Origin: Massilia sp. 9I
Lineage (GTDB): Bacteria > Pseudomonadota > Gammaproteobacteria > Burkholderiales > Burkholderiaceae_D
Length of the DNA stretch: 64,000 bases
Direction: 5' to 3'
Assembly: GCF_902506415.1 (NCBI RefSeq)
Contig: NZ_LR733275.1
Location: 3,015,795-3,079,794 of the forward strand
Both the position numbers and the translations under genes were made by a program. Positions 1 to 8,346 of the stretch are shown piece by piece (the stretch's first letter is position 1; each line of letters begins with the position of its first letter). The notes under the pieces were generated by a model that worked only from the letters and a program-made list of their open reading frames with translations, ran no database searches and was not told the DNA's origin.

Positions 1-888
1 CGCCAGCCGCTCGACGGCGAGCCGGTACTGGTCGCGGGTGGCGCCGTCCATGCGCGGGTAGCTGCCGTCCGGGTCGGCGCGCAGCAGGGCTTCGATCGCG
101 CTGGCTTCCTCGAGCAGCGCGCGCCAGTCGATCCCGGCCAGGCGCCGCAGGCTGGCCAGCAGATTGGCGGCGGCGACGCCGTCGGCGGCCATGGCGTCGC
201 GCTCCAGTTGCACCTGCTGGCCGATGCTGGAGCCGGAGTCAAACAGGCGCGCGTCGATCCAGCCCAGTGCCTGGGCCACGGCGCCGCCCTGCCCCTGCAG
301 GCGGCGCGCCAGTTCGGCCACGAAGCTGCTGCCCAGCGGCTGCACGGCGCGCGCCATGTCGGCGACCAGCAGCACCAGGTCGCCGGAGCGGCTGGCGGCG
401 GTGTCCAGCATTTTTCCGGCCCAGTCGGCGGCGAGGAGGCGTTCCTCGCAGGCGCGGGCGCCGCGTGCGGCGATGTGGCGTAGAACATCCAGCATGGCCA
501 GGCGCAGCGCGGCCGGGAACAGGCGCAGTTCCGCCAGCGTCAAGGGCGCGCCTTCCTGGCGGGCGGCGAGGAAGTGGGCCAAGGCGGCGCGGTCGATGCG
601 TCCTTCTTCGGCGGCGGCCAGTTCGCGCGCGAGCACGAGGATGCGGGCATCGCCGCCCGGTGCGTGCGGCGGCAGGCGGCCGCGGTCGTGCAGCAGTTGG
701 CCGCGCGCCTGGCGCAGCTGGGCGTCGATCAGGGGGAGGTGGTCGAGGATGGCGCCGGCGGCGGGCGGGAGCTCGCTGCCGCGCCGGCGTGCGCCGTCCA
801 GCGCATCGCTGGCGGCATCGAGCGCTTCGGCCAGTTCAGCCAGCAAGGCCCGCAGGCCTGCGGCACCGGATTCGGCCTTCGGATTCAT
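1..888 (-). CDS. Cyclic beta-1,2-glucan synthase, N-terminal part (cut by window edge)
   Basis: Open frame of 296 codons from an ATG at 888 running off the window start; no stop is met. The protein is Ala/Leu/Arg rich and helical. Near residues 257-296 it carries the block DWRALLEEASAIEALL followed by DPDGSYPRMDGATRDQYRLA, which I recognise as the conserved N-terminal block of cyclic beta-1,2-glucan synthases (NdvB/Cgs; family form roughly DPAGVYxxMDFxTRDRYR). Those inner-membrane enzymes make and cyclise osmoregulated periplasmic glucans from UDP-glucose through GT84 and GH94-type domains, which would lie outside this window. The full family length is over 2,500 residues, so only about a tenth is seen. 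The ribosome site is weak (AAGCAAGAG). The frames open on the plus strand here are high-GC shadows. Confidence 0.75.
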   Translation of the reverse strand, partial: MNPKAESGAAGLRALLAELAEALDAASDALDGARRRGSELPPAAGAILDHLPLIDAQLRQARGQLLHDRGRLPPHAPGGDARILVLARELAAAEEGRIDRAALAHFLAARQEGAPLTLAELRLFPAALRLAMLDVLRHIAARGARACEERLLAADWAGKMLDTAASRSGDLVLLVADMARAVQPLGSSFVAELARRLQGQGGAVAQALGWIDARLFDSGSSIGQQVQLERDAMAADGVAAANLLASLRRLAGIDWRALLEEASAIEALLRADPDGSYPRMDGATRDQYRLAVERLA

Positions 889-1075
889 CTCTTGCTTCAA
901 AGGGACCTCGACACAGAGGCGCGCGCTGTAGACCGCTGGCGTGTTCGAGCGCCGGAAGCAGGTCAATGGGAAGGGAAACGCAGGGCGCGCACGGCCACCG
1001 CCATGCTAGAAGATGCAGGCGGCAGCTACTGTGCGGTGGCGTACACAGGCGGCAGATCCGCCGCTGTGTGTTGAA

Positions 1076-3040
1076 TCAGTTGGCCAGCGCCAGCCCGCCG
1101 GCGACGTGCCAGGCCTGGGCGTGGCCGAGGCGGCGCAGCAGGCGCGCGGCGCGTGCGCTGCGGTTGCCGCTGCGGCAGACGAACACCAGCGGACGCGGTT
1201 CACGCAGCCAGTGGGAAGCCTGGCCGGCCAGCTGCGACAGCGGCACGTTGTGGGCGCTGCGTCCGCGCAGCTGGGCGGCGGCCGCGGCGTGTTCGGGCAG
1301 CTCGCGTACGTCGATCAGGAGCGCATCCGGGTGGGACGCCAGGTAGGCGGCGGCCGAAGTCGCGTCGAGGTCGATGCCCTCGTCCGGCAATGCCTCGGCC
1401 CCGGGACGCGACACGGCCGGTTCGCCGATGCGGTGACAACACAGCGCCGCGTCGAGCTTGGGGTCGCCCGGCGCCGCGCCGAAGACGAAGCGCACGGCGT
1501 CAAGCGCCAGCACGCCATTCTCCGGGCGGCCGAGCAGGAATGCGTCGCCGTCCTTCGCCAGTACGTCCTGGCCGAGCGCGATCGCATCCAGCACACCCTT
1601 GGCCGTCGCGACCTGCTGCGCCCCGCCCGGCCAGCCCGGCGCCGTGTCCAGCAATTGCGCCAGGATGTCGGCGCCGCCGGCGCCATGGCTGGTGTCGAAG
1701 CAGGCCAGCAGGAAGCAAGCACGCGCGCGCAGGTCGGCCGCGATGCGTGGCGCCTGCGCCGCCGGCGGATCGATGGCGATGCAATGGCGGCCCTCGTCGT
1801 CGAACAGCAGCCAGCCGCTGGCGCCGTTCGATTCGAGCTGCTGCAGGCGCGCCTCGGGGCGTGCCTGCAGCAGCGCCCGGCCGCAGTGCAGGATGCGCGC
1901 ACAGGCGGCGTCGATGAAGGCGTCGTCCGCCAGCGGACCGAAGGAGAGGCGCACGGCCGACGCGCTGCGCTCCAGCGGCACGCCCATCGCATCCAGCACA
2001 TAGCTCGGCGCCGCCTTGGCGGCCGAACAGGCCGAGCCGGCGCTGACGCGCACGCCGGCGGCATCGAACAGGTCGAGCAGCTCCTTGCTGCTCATGCCCG
2101 GCACCGAGAAGTTCAGGGTGGTCGGCAAGGCGCCTTCGAGCGGGGCGTTGAACACCAGGCCGGGGAACGCGTCGCGCAGTGCCACCGCGAGACGGTCGCG
2201 GTAGGCGCGCAACTGCGTGGGGCTGCGGAAGGTGTCACCCGCTTCCAGTGCGCCGAGCACCGCGCCGAGGGCAGCGATGCCGCCCATGTTCTCGGTGCCG
2301 GAGCGCTGGCCGGCCTCCTGGCCGCCGCCGCACATCAGGGGCGTATAGGGCGCGCCCTCGCGCACGTAGAGCAGGCCGATGCCTTTCGGTGCGTACAGCT
2401 TGTGGCCCGAGAAGGGTGCGTAGTCGATGCGGGTGGCGTCCAGGCCCAGGGCCAGCTTGCCGAGGGCCTGCACGCAGTCGACCATCCACAGCGCCGGGCT
2501 GGCCGTTGCTTCGAGCACGCGGGCGATGCCGTCGAGGTCGGACACGACGCCGGTCTCGTTGTTGGCCGCCATGGTGCAGACAAAGGCGGCGCGCGGCGCC
2601 AGTTCGCGCAGCACGTCCAGCCGGTGGCGGCCGTCACCGTCGACCGGCAGTACCCGCAGTTCGAGATCGGTGCCGAGCAGGCGGTTCCAGTGCGCCAGGC
2701 TTTCCGGCACGGCCTTGTGTTCGGTGGCGCCGTACAGCAGCAGGTCGCCGCAGGCTTCGCCGCGCCGGCGCCGCTCGCGCACCGCGCACAGCGCCGACAG
2801 CACCGCGGTCTGGATGCCCTCGGTCGCGCCGCTGGTGAACATCACCCGTCCGCTGGCCGCCCCCAGCACGCGGCGCGCGCTGGCCCGCGTGGCGTCGAGC
2901 AGCGCCTTGGCGCGCAGGCCGCAGGCATGGCTGCTGCTCGGGTTGCCGAAGCAGGCCATCATGGCCGTCATGGCCGCGTCGATGGCTGCCGGCAGCACCG
3001 GCGAAGTGGCGTTGGCGTCGAGGTAAAGTTCAGTGTTCAT
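1076..3040 (-). CDS. Cysteine desulfurase with degenerate metallo-beta-lactamase-like middle and C-terminal rhodanese domain
   Basis: 654 residues. Residues 1-395 are a class V aminotransferase of the NifS/IscS type: N-terminal YLDANATSPV, ATEHKA with His108, the PLP lysine in SGHK (Lys214), RSGTEN at 246-251, and the mobile-loop cysteine in SAGSACS (Cys338). Residues about 400-540 resemble the ETHE1/persulfide-dioxygenase metallo-beta-lactamase fold (GWLLFDD..CIAIDPP, then CFDTSHGAGGADIL at 447-460), but the THxHADH metal motif reads TSHGAGG, so metal binding looks lost. Residues about 555-654 are a rhodanese domain (LIDVRELPEH, VCRSGNRSARAA, active Cys622). Likely role: sulfur mobilisation from cysteine with direct persulfide hand-over to rhodanese (inference). 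ATG at 3040 is preferred over an upstream in-frame start because the family begins MxxxYLDxNAT. Divergent from the Lrp-type gene. Confidence 0.85.
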   Translation of the reverse strand: MNTELYLDANATSPVLPAAIDAAMTAMMACFGNPSSSHACGLRAKALLDATRASARRVLGAASGRVMFTSGATEGIQTAVLSALCAVRERRRRGEACGDLLLYGATEHKAVPESLAHWNRLLGTDLELRVLPVDGDGRHRLDVLRELAPRAAFVCTMAANNETGVVSDLDGIARVLEATASPALWMVDCVQALGKLALGLDATRIDYAPFSGHKLYAPKGIGLLYVREGAPYTPLMCGGGQEAGQRSGTENMGGIAALGAVLGALEAGDTFRSPTQLRAYRDRLAVALRDAFPGLVFNAPLEGALPTTLNFSVPGMSSKELLDLFDAAGVRVSAGSACSAAKAAPSYVLDAMGVPLERSASAVRLSFGPLADDAFIDAACARILHCGRALLQARPEARLQQLESNGASGWLLFDDEGRHCIAIDPPAAQAPRIAADLRARACFLLACFDTSHGAGGADILAQLLDTAPGWPGGAQQVATAKGVLDAIALGQDVLAKDGDAFLLGRPENGVLALDAVRFVFGAAPGDPKLDAALCCHRIGEPAVSRPGAEALPDEGIDLDATSAAAYLASHPDALLIDVRELPEHAAAAAQLRGRSAHNVPLSQLAGQASHWLREPRPLVFVCRSGNRSARAARLLRRLGHAQAWHVAGGLALAN

Positions 3041-3045
3041 AAAGA

Positions 3046-3065
3046 TAATTACAAAAAGGTAATTA
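3046..3065. promoter_or_regulatory. Perfect inverted repeat in the divergent desulfurase/Lrp intergenic region
   Basis: TAATTAC, six bases, GTAATTA: a perfect 7-bp inverted repeat starting 5 bp upstream of the desulfurase start codon, inside an AT-rich 150-bp divergent intergenic region. Placement and symmetry suit an operator, possibly for the neighbouring Lrp/AsnC protein. Binding is inference. Confidence 0.4.
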
Positions 3066-3190
3066 GTTGCTGCGGATCGTGTTATTGTTCCTGAATATGT
3101 TACGGAGTCGTGCCGGTAAACATATCCTAATTTGTCCGCTTTGTGACGCGGCATTGGCATATACATTCTCCACATATCGATATAGGGAAA

Positions 3191-3676
3191 ATGAACTCAC
3201 TCGACAAGTTTGACTGCGCTATTCTTGCCGCATTGCAGGCGGACGCCACCCTCTCCATTTCCGGCCTCAGCGAAAAGGTCGGCTTGTCCAGTACGCCATG
3301 CTGGAAGCGCGTCAAGCGCCTCGAGGAAGAGGGGTATATCGAAAGCCGGGTCAGCATCGTCAACCGCGACAAGGTCGGCCTGCCGGTGACCGTGTTCGTC
3401 AGCGTGCGCACCAGCGAGCACGACGAAAAATGGCTGGCGCGCTTCGCCTCGGCCGTGCAGGCGCTGCCGGAAGTGCTCGAGTTCCACCGCATGAGCGGCG
3501 ACGTCGACTACCTGCTGAAGGTCGTCACCACCGACATCGCGGGCTACGACCGCTTCTACAAAAAGCTGATCAAGGCGGCGCGCCTGACCGGGGTCTCGTC
3601 GGCGTTCTCGATGGAGCAGATCAAGTGCACCACTGCGCTGCCGCTGGAGCTGATCTCGCATGGGATTCCTGCCTAG
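3191..3676 (+). CDS. Lrp/AsnC family transcriptional regulator
   Basis: 161 residues. The N-terminal winged helix-turn-helix (MNSLDKFDCAILAALQADAT, then LSEKVGLSSTPCWKRVKRLE) is typical of Lrp/AsnC, with the usual S(S/T)xxxxRxxRLExxG recognition helix. The C-terminal half is a RAM ligand-binding domain (VLEFHRMSGDVDYLLKVV). ATG at 3191 is chosen over one 48 bp upstream because it follows AGGG and matches the family N-terminus. It is divergent from the desulfurase gene and is followed 65 bp later by an amino-acid binding protein gene. Family members are local or global regulators of amino-acid metabolism; control of the adjacent desulfurase by cysteine or a related amino acid is an inference from position. 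Confidence 0.9.
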   Translation: MNSLDKFDCAILAALQADATLSISGLSEKVGLSSTPCWKRVKRLEEEGYIESRVSIVNRDKVGLPVTVFVSVRTSEHDEKWLARFASAVQALPEVLEFHRMSGDVDYLLKVVTTDIAGYDRFYKKLIKAARLTGVSSAFSMEQIKCTTALPLELISHGIPA

Positions 3677-3741
3677 CGCTTAACCGGCGCCAGCTTTCGT
3701 GCGATGATGGCGTCCGTTCGCATACAACGGAGACTCAGGGA

Positions 3742-4869
3742 ATGCCATTCAAACTGCACATGGCGCCGCTGGCGCTGGCCGCGCTGCTCGCTACCCAAGC
3801 TAACGCCGCAGAACAAGTCGTCAAGATCGGCGTGAGCGGCCCGCTGTCCGGGTCCAACGCCTTCGCCGGCAAGGACAACGAAAACGGCGTGCGCCTCGCC
3901 GTCGAGGAACTCAACGCCCAGAAAATCCAGGTCGGCGGCAATACGATCCGCTTCGAACTGCAGTCCGAAGACGACCAGGGCGACCCGAAACAGGGCGTCA
4001 CCGTGGCGCAGAAGTTCGCCGACGCCAAGGTCAAGTTCGTGCTGGGCCCCTACAACTCGGGCGTGGCGATCCCCGCTTCGCGCGTCTACAACGACAGCGG
4101 CATCCTGATGTCGACCGTCGGCACCAATCCCAAGATCACCCAGTCCGGCTACCCGACCGTGTTCCGCATCGTCGCCAGCGACACCCAGGTGGGCGGCTCG
4201 GTGGCGGCCTACGCGGCCAAGGAACTGAAAGTGAAGAACGTCGGCGTCATCGACGACCGCACCGCCTTCGGCCAGGGCATCGCGATGGAATTCAAGCGCC
4301 AGGCGGCCGCCAACGGCATGAAGGTCGCCGGCCACGAATACACCACCGACAAGGCGACCGATTTCGCCGCCATCCTCACCGCCTTGAAAGCCAAGCGCGT
4401 GGATGCGGTGTTTTTCGGCGGCTATGCGCCGCAGGGCGCCCCGATGGCGCGCCAGATGAAGGCGCTCGGCCTGAACGTGCCGCTGCTGGGCGGCGACACC
4501 CTGTGCAGCCCTGAGATGGCGAAGCTCGGCGGCGCCGCCGTCGGCGAGAACGTGCGCTGCGCCCAGGCCGGCGCCATCGTCGCCAAGCAGCCGGGCGGCC
4601 AGGCCTTCATCGACGCCTACAAGGCGCGCTTCAAGCGCGACCCGGACGTCTACGCGCCGTCCTTCTACGACCAGACCAAGTTCATCGCCCAGGCCATGAA
4701 GTCGGCCAATTCGGTCGATGCCGCCAAGGTGGGCGCGGCCATGCACGCGATCAGCTACCAGGGCGTGGTCGGCGCCTACGGCTACGACCCCAAGGGTAAC
4801 CTGAAGAAGACCACCGTCACCGTCTACACCTTCAAGAACGGTGTCTTGAGCCCGCTCGCCAGCTATTGA
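3742..4869 (+). CDS. Branched-chain amino-acid type ABC transporter substrate-binding protein
   Basis: 375 residues with a clear signal peptide (MPFKLHMAPLALAALLATQANA, cleavage near residue 22-23). The mature part begins VVKIGVSGPLSGSNAFAG, the standard opening of LivK/LivJ-type periplasmic proteins, and continues with the receptor-family fold (IRFELQSEDDQGDPKQGV, FVLGPYNSGVAIPASRVYND, FFGGYAPQGAPMARQMKALG). Length and fold match the family. No permease or ATPase gene is next to it, so it either serves a distant transporter or is an orphan receptor. The start follows AGACTCAGGGA. A DUF885 gene follows 16 bp downstream and may be cotranscribed. Confidence 0.88.
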   Translation: MPFKLHMAPLALAALLATQANAAEQVVKIGVSGPLSGSNAFAGKDNENGVRLAVEELNAQKIQVGGNTIRFELQSEDDQGDPKQGVTVAQKFADAKVKFVLGPYNSGVAIPASRVYNDSGILMSTVGTNPKITQSGYPTVFRIVASDTQVGGSVAAYAAKELKVKNVGVIDDRTAFGQGIAMEFKRQAAANGMKVAGHEYTTDKATDFAAILTALKAKRVDAVFFGGYAPQGAPMARQMKALGLNVPLLGGDTLCSPEMAKLGGAAVGENVRCAQAGAIVAKQPGGQAFIDAYKARFKRDPDVYAPSFYDQTKFIAQAMKSANSVDAAKVGAAMHAISYQGVVGAYGYDPKGNLKKTTVTVYTFKNGVLSPLASY

Positions 4870-4885
4870 TTCACAAGGAAACACC

Positions 4886-6691
4886 ATGAAAGCATGCTTC
4901 ACATTGGCGGCGCTGGCAGCCGCCGCGCTGCTCGCCTGTGGCCCTGCAGCGGCCGCCCAGCCGGACGCACCCAAACCTGCCTCCTCCGCCGCAAGCCAGG
5001 AAAGCCGGCAGATCAACGCCCTGGCCGACGAGTACTATGAATCGCTGGCGCGCTTCGAGCCGGTATGGGCCACCGAGAATGGCGACAACCGCTTCAACGA
5101 CAAGCTGGGCCTGTCGATCTCGCCGAAGATCCGCCAGCAGCAGTTCGCGCTCTACCGCAGCTACCTCAAGCGCCTGTCCAGCATCCCGCGCGAGCGCCTG
5201 GGCAGCCGCGACCAGACCAGCTACGACATCCTCAAGTTCGAACTGGACAGCGCGCTGCGCCTGGCCGCCTTCCCGGAACACCTGATCCCGATCGACCAGA
5301 TGGTCAGCATGCCGGTGATCCTGGCGAACTACGCCAGCGGCCAGGGCGCCCAGCCGCTCAGTACTCCCCGCGACTACCGCGCCTACCTGAACCGCCTGGC
5401 CCAGCTGGTGCCGCACATCGACCAGTCGATCGCCAACATGCGCGAAGGCGTCAAGCGCGGCGTGGTGCAGCCGCGCGAGCCGATGCAGTCCGCCCTCCCC
5501 CAGTTCAAGCAGTTGGTGGCCACCAAGGCCGAGGACAGCATCTTCTATACGCCGATCAGGAACATGCCGGCGAGCTTCACGGCAAGCGAGAAGCGCAGCC
5601 TGCAGCAGGCCTACCGCAAGGCGATCGGCAACAAGCTCAATCCGGCCCTCAAGCGCCTGGCGACCTATCTGGAGAAGGACTACCTGCCCAAGACCCGCAC
5701 CAGCGCCGGCTGGAATGCGCTGCCGAACGGCGCGGCCTGGTATGCGGCGCGCGTGGCGGCGATGACCACCACCGACCTCACGCCGGACCAGATCCACGAG
5801 ATCGGCCTGAAGGAAGTGGCGCGCATCCAGGGCGAGTACGCCGTCACCGGCCCGAAGATGGGCTACACCGGCCCGGCAGCCGGCCTGCCGCGCTGGGTGT
5901 CGGAACAGCCGAAGTACAAGCCCTTCACCTCGGACCAGCAGGTGATCGAGGTGTTCCGCGATCTCGACGCCAAGGTGCGCGCCAAGCTGCCGGCCCTGTT
6001 CACCTTGCGCCCGAAGGCGCCGCTCGACCTGCGCCTGGAGCCGGAACTGACGCGCGCCTCCGCTTCGGACCACTACACCCCGCCGGCCGCGGACGGCTCG
6101 CGTCCGGGCGTGTTCTGGTCGGTGGTGAACGATCCGAAGCTGTACGGCAGCACCGGCATGGTCACGCTCTACCTGCATGAAGGCCAGCCGGGCCACCACT
6201 TCCACATCGCGCTGGTGCAGGAACTGGGCCTGCCGAACTTCCGTAAGTTCGGCGGCAACAATGCCTTCACCGAGGGCTGGGCGCTGTATGCCGAGACCCT
6301 GGGCAAGGAGATGGGCCTGTTCGACAAGCCGGAAGACTATTTCGGCCACCTGAACGACGAGATGCTGCGTGCGGCGCGCCTGGTGGTGGATACCGGCCTG
6401 CACTCGAAAGGCTGGAGCCGTGCAAAGGCCATCCAGTATTTCCAGGACACGCTGGGCTACTCGGAAGCCGAAGCACGCGCCCAGATCGAGCGCTACATGG
6501 TGTGGCCGGGCCAGGCGCTCGGCTACAAGATCGGTTCGCTGAAGATCATCGAACTGCGCAAGCGCGCGGAAGCCGCGCTGGGCGACAAATTCAGCCTGCC
6601 GAAATTCCACGAGATCGTGCTGGGCGAAGGCACGCTGCCGCTGGCGGTACTGGAGGCGAAAGTCGATCGCTGGATTGCGGCGTCGCGCTAA
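4886..6691 (+). CDS. DUF885 family exported metallo-hydrolase/peptidase-like protein
   Basis: 601 residues. N-terminal export signal (MKACFTLAALAAAALLACGP); the LLAC tetrad could be a lipobox, so it may be a lipoprotein. The body is a DUF885 protein: RFEPVWATENGDNRFNDKL near the start, NRLAQLVPHIDQSIANMREG, and the metal-site-like LHEGQPGHHFHIAL around residues 430-443 (His431, Glu432, His437/438), followed by NAFTEGWALYAETLGKEMG. The combination of HE..GHH and the downstream EGW..Y resembles the thermolysin-like M32/DUF885 layout. Substrate unknown; peptide or peptidoglycan-related cleavage is possible. Ribosome site AAGGAA. Its stop is 8 bp from the convergent kinase gene, and I see no terminator between them. 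Confidence 0.85.
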   Translation: MKACFTLAALAAAALLACGPAAAAQPDAPKPASSAASQESRQINALADEYYESLARFEPVWATENGDNRFNDKLGLSISPKIRQQQFALYRSYLKRLSSIPRERLGSRDQTSYDILKFELDSALRLAAFPEHLIPIDQMVSMPVILANYASGQGAQPLSTPRDYRAYLNRLAQLVPHIDQSIANMREGVKRGVVQPREPMQSALPQFKQLVATKAEDSIFYTPIRNMPASFTASEKRSLQQAYRKAIGNKLNPALKRLATYLEKDYLPKTRTSAGWNALPNGAAWYAARVAAMTTTDLTPDQIHEIGLKEVARIQGEYAVTGPKMGYTGPAAGLPRWVSEQPKYKPFTSDQQVIEVFRDLDAKVRAKLPALFTLRPKAPLDLRLEPELTRASASDHYTPPAADGSRPGVFWSVVNDPKLYGSTGMVTLYLHEGQPGHHFHIALVQELGLPNFRKFGGNNAFTEGWALYAETLGKEMGLFDKPEDYFGHLNDEMLRAARLVVDTGLHSKGWSRAKAIQYFQDTLGYSEAEARAQIERYMVWPGQALGYKIGSLKIIELRKRAEAALGDKFSLPKFHEIVLGEGTLPLAVLEAKVDRWIAASR

Positions 6692-6699
6692 AGGCGCCG

Positions 6700-8346
6700 T
6701 CAGCGCTGCGCCTGCCGGCGGCGGATCGCGACAACAGTGCCGAGGCCGGGCCGTCCGCGTACCCGCAAGCGGGCGCGGATGCTGGCCGCCCGCTCGTGCA
6801 TTCCTTTCAGGCCGAGCGAGGCCGGATCGTGCTGGCGCCCCTCCGGTACACCGGTACCGTTATCGCAAATCCTGACCAGGAGCGATGTGTTGCGCATGGC
6901 AACCTGGATCAACACCCGGGTCGCACCGGCGTGGCGTAAGACGTTGGTCAGGGCTTCCTGGCAAATCCGCAACAGTTCGCCAGAGACGAAAGGCGATTGC
7001 TCGACATAGTTCGTCGGGTCGAACTCGACGCTGCAGGCGATGCCAGCACGGCGCTGCAGTTCCGCGGCCTGCCAGCGCAGCGCGGCGACCAGGCCACCCT
7101 CCTCGAGTTCGGGCGGGCGCAGCAGCGCAGCAATGTCCTGAACCGCAGCGATTGCCAGGTCGACGCCCGACAGGCCGGCATTCAGCTCGGCCAGGATATC
7201 GCATGCCGGCGTCGGCTCGCCGGGCGCCGCGATGCGGCCCGCCAGCAGGCGCAGGTCGATCTTGACCGCGGTGAGAATCTGCCCCAACTGATCATGCACC
7301 TCGCGCGCCAGTCTGCGCCGTTCGTCGTCGCGTACCCGCTGGACCGTGTCGAGCAGGGTCCGCAATTCCTGCTGCGACTGGCGCAGGCGCAGCAGCTCGC
7401 TCTGGCGCCAGACAGCATCATGGCGCAAGCGCACCAGGCGCACATTGGCTTCGATCCGCGCCACCAGGTCCTTGGCGCTGAAGGGCTTGACCACGAAGTC
7501 GTCGGCGCCGGCGCCGAGGGCGGCGACCCGCGCCGTTTCGTCGGCGTAGCCGGAAAGCATGATGACCGGAACGGTGCTGAGCATGTCGTTGCCACGCATC
7601 TTGCGCAACAGCTTGATGCCGTCGAGGTCCGGCATGACCTTGTCAATCAGGATGACATCGGGCTCGGTCGAGATGGCCAGCTCGAAACCCTCGCGCGCGT
7701 TGTGCGCCGCATGGAAGGCAAAGCCAGCGCGCTCCAGGATACGCCTGACATAGGCGGCCAGCAGCTGATCGTCGTCGACCAGCAGAACGCGGATGCGGCC
7801 AGCCGCACCGGCGCCGGGGCCTGCACGCGGCGCAGCTTCCCGTGCGAGCGCCTGGGCAAGCCTGTGCATGACCAGCTCCAGCAACGCCGCCAGCGAAGGA
7901 AGGTGGTCGGCCCGGCGCAGCACGAATACCACGACACCCCGCCGCTGCCCCGGCTCGCGGCCGCCAAACGGAACCTGCGCCAGCGCAGGGGCATGCTCGC
8001 CAACCCAGGCCGGCGACTCGGTCCCGGTAGCGAAGATGCGGACGACCGCGTCCGCGTTTCGCTCTCCGGCATGATCCGGGTCGAGGCCGCAGAGCTCCCA
8101 CGCATCGGCCGCGCGCTCGGGCGGCGGCATCCGGAATCCCTCGTGCAACAGCAGCGTCAGCCGCCGGTCTTCCTCGACCAGGTACACCGCCATCGCCTCG
8201 ACATCGTCGCGCAGGGACACCAGCACCTGCGCGCACAGCGTGGCGAGATCGTTCGGCACGGCGAGGTGCTCCGCCAGGGCGGCGAAAGCCTCCATCCTGC
8301 GCGCCACGAGCGTCTGTTCGCGCGTGTTTTCATCAGCCGGATTCAT
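6700..8346 (-). CDS. GAF-receiver-histidine kinase with inverted (receiver-first) order
   Basis: 548 residues. Residues about 20-170 form a GAF-like sensor (LAVPNDLATLCAQVLVSL opening). Residues about 185-305 are a CheY-like receiver (RIRVLLVDDDQLL, ILIDKVMPDLDG with Asp235, KPFS). Residues 320-548 form a HisKA_3/HATPase_c kinase of the NarX/DegS kind (DDERRRLAREVHDQLGQILT with His351; CDNGTGVPEG; LGLKGMHERAASI). The receiver precedes the kinase, so the kinase may be gated by phosphorylation from a partner. The start overlaps the stop of the upstream hybrid kinase by ATGA, indicating translational coupling. No DNA-binding output is fused. Confidence 0.88.
   Translation of the reverse strand: MNPADENTREQTLVARRMEAFAALAEHLAVPNDLATLCAQVLVSLRDDVEAMAVYLVEEDRRLTLLLHEGFRMPPPERAADAWELCGLDPDHAGERNADAVVRIFATGTESPAWVGEHAPALAQVPFGGREPGQRRGVVVFVLRRADHLPSLAALLELVMHRLAQALAREAAPRAGPGAGAAGRIRVLLVDDDQLLAAYVRRILERAGFAFHAAHNAREGFELAISTEPDVILIDKVMPDLDGIKLLRKMRGNDMLSTVPVIMLSGYADETARVAALGAGADDFVVKPFSAKDLVARIEANVRLVRLRHDAVWRQSELLRLRQSQQELRTLLDTVQRVRDDERRRLAREVHDQLGQILTAVKIDLRLLAGRIAAPGEPTPACDILAELNAGLSGVDLAIAAVQDIAALLRPPELEEGGLVAALRWQAAELQRRAGIACSVEFDPTNYVEQSPFVSGELLRICQEALTNVLRHAGATRVLIQVAMRNTSLLVRICDNGTGVPEGRQHDPASLGLKGMHERAASIRARLRVRGRPGLGTVVAIRRRQAQR

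Noticed and set aside
164..1346. Several plus-strand frames over the first 1.3 kb
   Set aside because: Arg/Ala/Pro-rich translations with no motif; the minus strand carries the recognisable glucan-synthase block and the desulfurase.
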